Source of the DNA: a virus
Length of the DNA stretch: 21,427 nt
Reading direction: 5' to 3' (one strand)
IMG/VR virus record: IMGVR_UViG_3300010885_022314
Span: 1 to 21,427 of that record
Shown here piece after piece: positions 16,986 to 21,427 of the stretch. Under the pieces are notes generated by a model that was given only the letters and a program-made list of their open reading frames with translations, was not told where the DNA came from and did not search any database. Position 1 is the stretch's first letter, and each line of letters begins with the position of its first letter. The position numbers and the translations under genes are program-made.

Positions 16986-17897
16986 ATGACAACAATTTCA
17001 TTACTCCCAAGAAAGGTCAAGTATCTAAACAATAGAGACCTTTTATTAGAAATACATCGTAGCAAATGTAGTTTTTCTAGTTTTACCAAACAAGAATACA
17101 GTCAACATGATATTATTCTAACCAACATAGATAAAGTTAATATACGTACCGTAGCTGATGCAAAACGTTCTCGTGCTAAAAGACTGGGATTATACGCATT
17201 TGCACAGGCAAGAGCGGACGGAGATAAAAAAGTTAAGTTAGCAGAACTAACTCCTGATTATAAATCAATTCCTAAAACTGATGTTGTTATTAGGATAATG
17301 ACATTTGAACATATTCCGCTGGCGCCCGGTCGCAAGAAGACAACTAAAACAACTGCAGATAGTCACGATAAAGTAAACTTTCCTCCGTTCCAACATTGGA
17401 AGTACGACGATGCCGGCGAATTAATATGTGTTGGAAAAAGTCATTGGAAGGGTCCAATTGATACAGGGCACTTTAGCAAGGACCACGGACGTATAACAGA
17501 GAACTTAGGTCGCATGTATATCAAATTATCAGAGCGATATGCCCAACGTAGCAATTGGCGTGGATATACCTACATTGACGAAATGAAAGGGCAGGCTATT
17601 CTACAGTTAAGTCAGATTGGTCTACAGTTTGACGAAAGCAAATCAGAGAATCCATTTGCCTATTATACTGCCGCAGTGACTAACTCATTTACTCGTATTC
17701 TAAATATTGAAAAGAAAAGTCAAAATATCCGTGATGACCTATTAGAAGAAAACGGACTAACTCCAAGTATGACTAGACAAAACAGTCAAATGTATGCTGA
17801 GGAAATTGCAAGGCAGGCCGAATTATACAAAAATATGCGTATGCCTAAATCCGAAGAAGATATAAATCCGGAAGAAGATGGTGAGGCAGAGGCTTGA
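16986..17897 (+). CDS. 55: Late-transcription sigma factor gp55 with long N-terminal extension
   Basis: 303 residues. gp55 replaces the host sigma factor and directs RNA polymerase to late promoters, working with the sliding clamp and a coactivator in T4. The sigma-like part is residues about 172-262: MYIKLSERYAQRSNWRGYTY, DEMKGQAILQLSQIG, FDESKSENPFAYYTAAVTNSF, then RILNIEKKSQNIRDDLLEENG, a region-2-type core-binding and -10-recognition segment. T4 gp55 is 185 residues; here about 155 residues precede the sigma core. That extension begins KYLNNRDLLLEIHRSKCSF, is basic around 112-128, and has an FPPFQHWKY and CVGKSHWKG stretch near 132-156. The C-terminus is an acidic tail (SEEDINPEEDGEAEA). 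The gene is first in the plus-strand operon, behind the sigma70 promoter, with AAGGA 12 bases upstream. The 50-base gap to gp47 holds nothing clear except the gp47 ribosome binding site. Confidence 0.88.
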   Translation: MTTISLLPRKVKYLNNRDLLLEIHRSKCSFSSFTKQEYSQHDIILTNIDKVNIRTVADAKRSRAKRLGLYAFAQARADGDKKVKLAELTPDYKSIPKTDVVIRIMTFEHIPLAPGRKKTTKTTADSHDKVNFPPFQHWKYDDAGELICVGKSHWKGPIDTGHFSKDHGRITENLGRMYIKLSERYAQRSNWRGYTYIDEMKGQAILQLSQIGLQFDESKSENPFAYYTAAVTNSFTRILNIEKKSQNIRDDLLEENGLTPSMTRQNSQMYAEEIARQAELYKNMRMPKSEEDINPEEDGEAEA

Positions 17898-17947
17898 CTT
17901 TTACTCAAGATATCTGTTAAACTTAGCTCTAGGAGATTTATATATAT

Positions 17948-18961
17948 ATGGCCTTGTTTAAAAAGGTAGCATGTTTTACCGACATCCACTATGGACTCAA
18001 AAGCAATTCATCTGTTCATCTTAAAGACTGCGAAGAATTTGTAGATTGGTTTATTGCTAATGCCAAAGAACAAGAATGCGAGACCTGCATATTCCTTGGC
18101 GACTGGAGTCACAATAGAAATAGTTTAAATTTGTTTACTCTTGATTCAAGCCTTAGATGTCTTGAAAAATTAGGGGCGGCATTTGAGCAGTTCTACTGGT
18201 TTCCTGGCAACCACGATTTGTTCTACAAGGACAAACGAGACATCCATAGTAGTGCGTTCGGACGCCATATTCCTGGCGTGACTGTTGTAGACTCTGTCAC
18301 CACTCTAGGCGATGTCACCCTTGTACCGTGGTTGGTAGGCAACGAATGGCAGGAGATGAAAAAGCTGACCAGCAAGTATGTGTTTGGTCACTTTGAACTT
18401 CCCTTGTTTTATATGAACGCCATGGTACAGATGCCGGACCATGGGGAACTTAGAGCTGACGATTTTGGAAAACCCGAATATGTATTCAGCGGTCATTTTC
18501 ATAAAAGACAAAACAAAGGCAACATTCATTATATAGGTAATGCGTTTCCGCACAACTTTGCAGACAACTGGGATGATGCCCGCGGAATGATGACATTAGA
18601 GTGGGGCGGCACTCCTCAATATATTGATTGGCCCGATGCTCCTAAGTATAGAGTTGTTAAACTCAGCGACTTAATTGATAAAAAAGACAGCATCATGAAA
18701 TCTAAGATGCATCTTAAAGTTAACTTAGATATAGATATTAGCTACGAAGAAGCAAACTTTATCAAAGAAACGTTTATCAATGATTATGACATCCGAGAAA
18801 TTAGCCTTGTTCAAGACAAGAATAATTTAGAAGGATCATATGAAGATAACCCAGATCAAAAATTTGAAAGTGTAGATCAAATTGTGACTGAACAACTAGT
18901 TAACATCGAATCCGAGCAATTCGATAAAAACAAATTACTTGAAATTTATCAAAATATCTAA
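17948..18961 (+). CDS. 47: Recombination endonuclease subunit gp47 (Mre11/SbcD-like nuclease)
   Basis: 337 residues, near the 339 of T4 gp47. With gp46 it forms the nuclease-ATPase that resects DNA ends for recombination-dependent replication and helps degrade host DNA. All calcineurin-type phosphoesterase motifs are present: TDIHYG (Asp12, His14), GDWSHN (Asp52), GNHD (Asn88, His89), GHFE (His148) and SGHFHKR (His183, His185). The nuclease domain ends near residue 235, followed by a capping and gp46-binding C-terminal part. AGGAG lies 12 bases before the ATG. The stop overlaps the gp46 start by one base (TAATG). Base composition changes sharply within the gene: hand-counted 60-base lines between 18241 and 18600 are about 50% G+C, while lines after 18720 are about 27-32%. 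Confidence 0.96.
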   Translation: MALFKKVACFTDIHYGLKSNSSVHLKDCEEFVDWFIANAKEQECETCIFLGDWSHNRNSLNLFTLDSSLRCLEKLGAAFEQFYWFPGNHDLFYKDKRDIHSSAFGRHIPGVTVVDSVTTLGDVTLVPWLVGNEWQEMKKLTSKYVFGHFELPLFYMNAMVQMPDHGELRADDFGKPEYVFSGHFHKRQNKGNIHYIGNAFPHNFADNWDDARGMMTLEWGGTPQYIDWPDAPKYRVVKLSDLIDKKDSIMKSKMHLKVNLDIDISYEEANFIKETFINDYDIREISLVQDKNNLEGSYEDNPDQKFESVDQIVTEQLVNIESEQFDKNKLLEIYQNI

Positions 18962-20748
18962 TGTTTAAGATTAAAAATATCACAGTGAAAAATTTTATGA
19001 GCGTGGGTAATCAAACTCAGGCTGTAGACTTTGACAAAGAGCATCTTACCTTGGTGTTAGGATCTAACCATGATCTAGGCGGGGACGATACTGGATCAAG
19101 AAATGGTACAGGTAAAACAACCATTGTTAATGCACTTAGCTATTCCCTATATGGTCAAGCGTTAACTAACATCCGTAAAGAAAATCTTATTAACAAAACT
19201 AACAATAAAGCTATGTTAGTCACTGTTGAATTTGAAAAAGACGGAAACTCATATCGCATTGAGCGGGGACGTAAACCTAATATTCTAAAGTTGTTTGTTA
19301 ATAACCAACAATTAAAAGACGACAACGAAATAGAAGACGATGCACAGGGAGACAGTAGAGAAACACAAAAATCTATTGAACAGATGTTGGAAATGTCGCA
19401 TACTATGTTTAAACATTTAGTTGCATTAAACACCTATACAGAACCGTTTTTATCAATGAAGGCGGGTGATCAACGTGAAATTATTGAACAGCTATTGGGC
19501 ATAACCCTGCTCAGTGAGAAAGCAGAAAATCTTAAAAATCTAGTTAAAGAATCCAAAGATTCAATACAAGCAGAAGAACTTAAAATTGCCGCTATTAAAA
19601 CTGCCAACGAAAGTGTGCAGAAAAGCATAGACAGCCTAGGAATTAAAAGTTCTGCTTGGGACTCGAAGAAAGACCAAGACATAGAAAGCCTGGGCAAAGC
19701 TATGATGAAACTAGAAAGTGTCGATATTGAAGCAGAGCTACAATCACACTCTGCATTAAAAGCATGGGATGAAGCCAACACTAAAATTCGAAATCTTAAT
19801 AAACAGAAGGCTACATTAGAGTCAGCGGTGACCCAAGCTGAAAAGACCCTTAAGAAATATAAAACAGAGCTAGACAGTCTAGGCAATAAGAAATGTCACG
19901 CTTGTGAGCAAGAGCTACACGATCATAAACATGAAGAAATGACTGCCACAGCTACTCAAAACTATGACGAGGCACTTTTTTACTTTCAAAAGATGAGTTC
20001 TCAGCTTAAACAAGTTGTAGAAGAAGTAGGAGATGGAACACTTCCTCATAAACCTAACACCTTCTACGACACAGAAGCAGAAGCACTAGGTCACAAGAAT
20101 AATTTAGAAAGTTTAGAAAAACAGCTAACATCCAAAATTGATGAAGCTAATCCCTACGAAGAACAAATTGAAGAATTAAAAAATACTGCCCTTCAAGAAA
20201 TTACTTGGGATGCAATTAATCAGTTAACTTCAATTAAAGATCATCAAGAATTTTTATATAAGCTTCTAACCAATAAAGACAGTTTTATTCGTAAGAAGAT
20301 TATTGATCAAAATTTAAACTATCTCAATAAGAGATTAAGTTATTACATTGATAAACTAGGTTTACCACATCGTGTTGTATTCCAAAACGATCTAAATGTA
20401 GAAATAACCCAGTTAGGACAAGAACTCGACTTTGATAACTTATCACGTGGTGAACGCAATCGACTAATTTTAAGTTTGAGTTTTGCATTTAGAGATGTAT
20501 GGGAAGGGCTTTACCAAAGCATCAACTTATTATTCATTGACGAGCTGTTAGACAGTGGAATGGATAGTGCAGGGGTTGAGTCAGGGCTGGGAGTCTTAAA
20601 GAAGATGGCACGTGAACGTGGTAAAAATATATATCTAATTAGTCACAAGGATGATTTAATAGGTCGCGTAAACACAGTTTTACGTGTGGTAAAAGAAAAC
20701 GGATACACATCCTACGCCACGGATTCAGAATATATAGAGGCGGTATGA
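18961..20748 (+). CDS. 46: Recombination endonuclease subunit gp46 (Rad50/SbcC-like ATPase)
   Basis: 595 residues (T4 gp46 is 560). It is the SMC-family ATPase partner of gp47. Walker A is GSRNGTGKTT at 45-54. The arms form coiled coil at about 180-300 and 330-420. The zinc-hook CxxC (Cys312, Cys315 in KKCHACEQ) sits at the turn. The ABC signature LSRGER is at 494-499, Walker B LLFIDE at 523-528 with the D-loop directly after, and the switch histidine is in SHKDD (His562). All catalytic motifs are intact, so the protein should be active. The coiled coil is short compared with cellular Rad50, as usual in phages. The start overlaps the gp47 stop by one base and its stop overlaps the next gene (ATGA), implying coupled translation. 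In cyanophages and T4 the clamp gene 45 is close to 46; it is not seen here. Confidence 0.96.
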   Translation: MFKIKNITVKNFMSVGNQTQAVDFDKEHLTLVLGSNHDLGGDDTGSRNGTGKTTIVNALSYSLYGQALTNIRKENLINKTNNKAMLVTVEFEKDGNSYRIERGRKPNILKLFVNNQQLKDDNEIEDDAQGDSRETQKSIEQMLEMSHTMFKHLVALNTYTEPFLSMKAGDQREIIEQLLGITLLSEKAENLKNLVKESKDSIQAEELKIAAIKTANESVQKSIDSLGIKSSAWDSKKDQDIESLGKAMMKLESVDIEAELQSHSALKAWDEANTKIRNLNKQKATLESAVTQAEKTLKKYKTELDSLGNKKCHACEQELHDHKHEEMTATATQNYDEALFYFQKMSSQLKQVVEEVGDGTLPHKPNTFYDTEAEALGHKNNLESLEKQLTSKIDEANPYEEQIEELKNTALQEITWDAINQLTSIKDHQEFLYKLLTNKDSFIRKKIIDQNLNYLNKRLSYYIDKLGLPHRVVFQNDLNVEITQLGQELDFDNLSRGERNRLILSLSFAFRDVWEGLYQSINLLFIDELLDSGMDSAGVESGLGVLKKMARERGKNIYLISHKDDLIGRVNTVLRVVKENGYTSYATDSEYIEAV

Positions 20749-20990
20749 GTGAACAGCTAAACAAGTATATTGAATTAGATAATCAGTTTTTAGAAAGTCT
20801 AATAAGATATACTGATTTAAAGAATCGATTTATAAGACGCCCAAGTGTTGATGGAACCAAGGCTCTTAGATCGGAACTTAAAAAAATGAAAAATCTGCTT
20901 AAAGAGATACACGCGACTGCTCAATTAAGACGTCAAGAGTATAGCATTGAGTGGAGACAAGAAGTAAAAGAAAAAAGGAAACCAAAATGA
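20745..20990 (+). CDS. Small charged helical protein of unknown function
   Basis: 81 residues; I do not recognise the family. The sequence is almost entirely charged and probably helical, with a heptad-like N-terminal part (YIELDNQFLESLIRYTDLKN), an Arg/Pro break (RFIRRPS), then a basic helix with KKMKNLLKEIH and a strongly basic C-terminus ending KEKRKPK. No signal peptide or membrane segment. The ATG overlaps the gp46 stop (ATGA) and its own stop overlaps the next ATG in the same way, so it is wedged tightly in the recombination operon and probably co-translated. A role as a nucleic-acid-binding or gp46/47-associated factor would be a guess from charge and position only. Confidence 0.75.
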   Translation: MSEQLNKYIELDNQFLESLIRYTDLKNRFIRRPSVDGTKALRSELKKMKNLLKEIHATAQLRRQEYSIEWRQEVKEKRKPK

Positions 20991-21181
20991 GCTCAACAGA
21001 ATTATTGAAAACAACATTTGAAGCGTTTTTAGCAGAAGACGCAAAATTTACAGGCGGAAACTCTGCCGCTGGCACTCGCGCTCGTAAGGCATTGGCTGAA
21101 TTAGGTAAAGCTGTTAAAGCTCGCCGCAATGAAATTACTGCTGAGAAGAATGCTCGCAAGGAAGCAAAAGCAGAAAAATAA
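20987..21181 (+). CDS. Small histone H1-like basic protein
   Basis: 64 residues, rich in Ala, Lys, Arg and Glu. The middle (NSAAGTRARKALAELGKAVK) has the pattern of the small histone-like or H1-like proteins that I recall from marine T4-like phages; the C-terminus alternates Lys and Ala (EKNARKEAKAEK). It probably binds DNA, RNA or nucleoprotein, in the cytoplasm, perhaps helping to organise replicating phage DNA. I chose the ATG at 20987 because AAGGAA lies six bases upstream and it makes an ATGA overlap with the previous stop. An earlier in-frame GTG at 20951 would add 12 residues but overlap the previous gene by 40 bases. The codons look richer in G and C than in the flanking genes (several GCT, CGC, GGC). 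Confidence 0.78.
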   Translation: MSSTELLKTTFEAFLAEDAKFTGGNSAAGTRARKALAELGKAVKARRNEITAEKNARKEAKAEK

Positions 21182-21184
21182 TCA

Positions 21185-21427
21185 ATGACTTGGACTTATC
21201 AAGGACAAGTTGTAAATGAATTACCTGAGGACTGTGTTGGTTTTGTTTATTGCATAACCAACATAGATTCGGGTCGCCAATACATTGGCAAAAAACTAGC
21301 AAAATTTAGTAAAACGACCTACAAAACTGTAAAGTTGAAGAACGGCACCAAGAAGAAAAAGAAGATTCGAAGCAAAATCGACAGTGATTGGCAGGAGTAT
21401 TACGGGTCCAGTCCTAATTTAACAGCA
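21185..21427 (+). CDS. GIY-YIG (SegE-like) endonuclease domain protein, 3' end outside window
   Basis: The first 81 residues are present and the frame is open to the window edge. The GIY-YIG signature is clear: GFVYCITN with FVY at 20-22 in the GIY position, and QYIGKK with Tyr33-Ile34-Gly35 eleven residues later. A very basic stretch follows (residues 52-62, with five consecutive lysines), then DSDWQEYYGS, which resembles the conserved WxxYYGS of SegE-type GIY-YIG proteins of T-even and marine phages. GIY-YIG enzymes make single- or double-strand DNA cuts; Seg proteins act as free-standing homing endonucleases in T4. The start lies three bases after the histone-like gene stop. No clear ribosome binding site is adjacent, so translation may be coupled. 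The downstream nuclease half, with the catalytic Glu, cannot be checked. Confidence 0.8.
   Translation, partial: MTWTYQGQVVNELPEDCVGFVYCITNIDSGRQYIGKKLAKFSKTTYKTVKLKNGTKKKKKIRSKIDSDWQEYYGSSPNLTA

Noticed and set aside
17893-17909. Small inverted repeat CTTGA/TCAAG after gp55 as a terminator
   Set aside because: Only five base pairs with a seven-base loop and no T-run; unlikely to stop transcription before gp47.
17894-17922. Possible second sigma70 promoter before gp47 (TTGACT with 17 bases to TTAAAC)
   Set aside because: The -10 matches only three of six bases and the -35 overlaps the gp55 stop codon; too weak to call.
19470-19886. 138-residue open frame on the minus strand
   Set aside because: Antisense shadow of the gp46 coiled coil; Ser/Leu-rich composition is what the reverse of Lys/Glu-rich coding sequence gives.
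20951-20986. GTG start adding 12 residues to the histone-like protein
   Set aside because: It lies inside the preceding gene and has no better binding site; the ATG at 20987 has AAGGAA six bases upstream.

Overview
The window is a contiguous piece of a T4-like (contractile-tailed) bacteriophage genome, AT-rich and densely packed. Gene content and the style of the proteins (an enlarged baseplate wedge gp6, a very large structural protein directly after it, a gp55-gp47-gp46 cluster, a small histone-like protein, a SegE-like GIY-YIG protein) resemble marine T4-like phages of cyanobacteria and SAR11/other marine bacteria more than coliphage T4. The host cannot be read from the window. No host genes, tRNAs, CRISPR arrays, insertion sequences or integration genes were seen, and no stretch longer than about 110 bases lacks a gene.

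Left block, 1-16875, all on the minus strand and so transcribed right to left: tail tube cap gp48, baseplate wedge gp53, a 1194-residue hub-type protein, the central spike gp5 carrying a C-terminal GH19-type lysozyme, gp25, gp6, and a giant structural protein whose last part lies outside the window. This is a complete baseplate-building module. The genes are separated by 1-47 bases or overlap by one base. The last gene has no stop before base 1: 2020 codons are open from its start at 6060, which makes it the largest gene here.

Centre, 16876-16985: a 110-base divergent control region. On the plus strand it holds a textbook host sigma70 promoter (TTGACA, 16-base spacer, extended -10 TGC-TATACT) and, upstream of it, an exact T4 late-promoter octamer TATAAATA. 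A ribosome binding site for gp48 lies on the minus strand.

Right block, 16986-21427, all on the plus strand: late sigma factor gp55 with a long N-terminal extension, the Mre11/Rad50-like recombination pair gp47 and gp46, an unknown 81-residue protein, a 64-residue histone H1-like protein, and the start of a GIY-YIG endonuclease-like gene cut by the window edge. From gp47 onward the genes are linked by 1-4 base overlaps or a 3-base gap, so they look like one operon.

Functionally, the right block would be made first from the host-type promoter. It would supply recombination-dependent replication (gp46/47) and the sigma factor (gp55) that then switches on late promoters, including the candidate AATAAATA elements in front of gp25 and gp6 in the left block. 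The most distinctive observations are the GH19 lysozyme placed at the C-terminus of the spike, two carbohydrate-binding-like modules plus a beginning FG-GAP-like segment and a Gly-Gly-Ser-Thr linker in the giant structural protein, the extended sigma factor, the compact divergent promoter node, and an abrupt base-composition change inside gp47.
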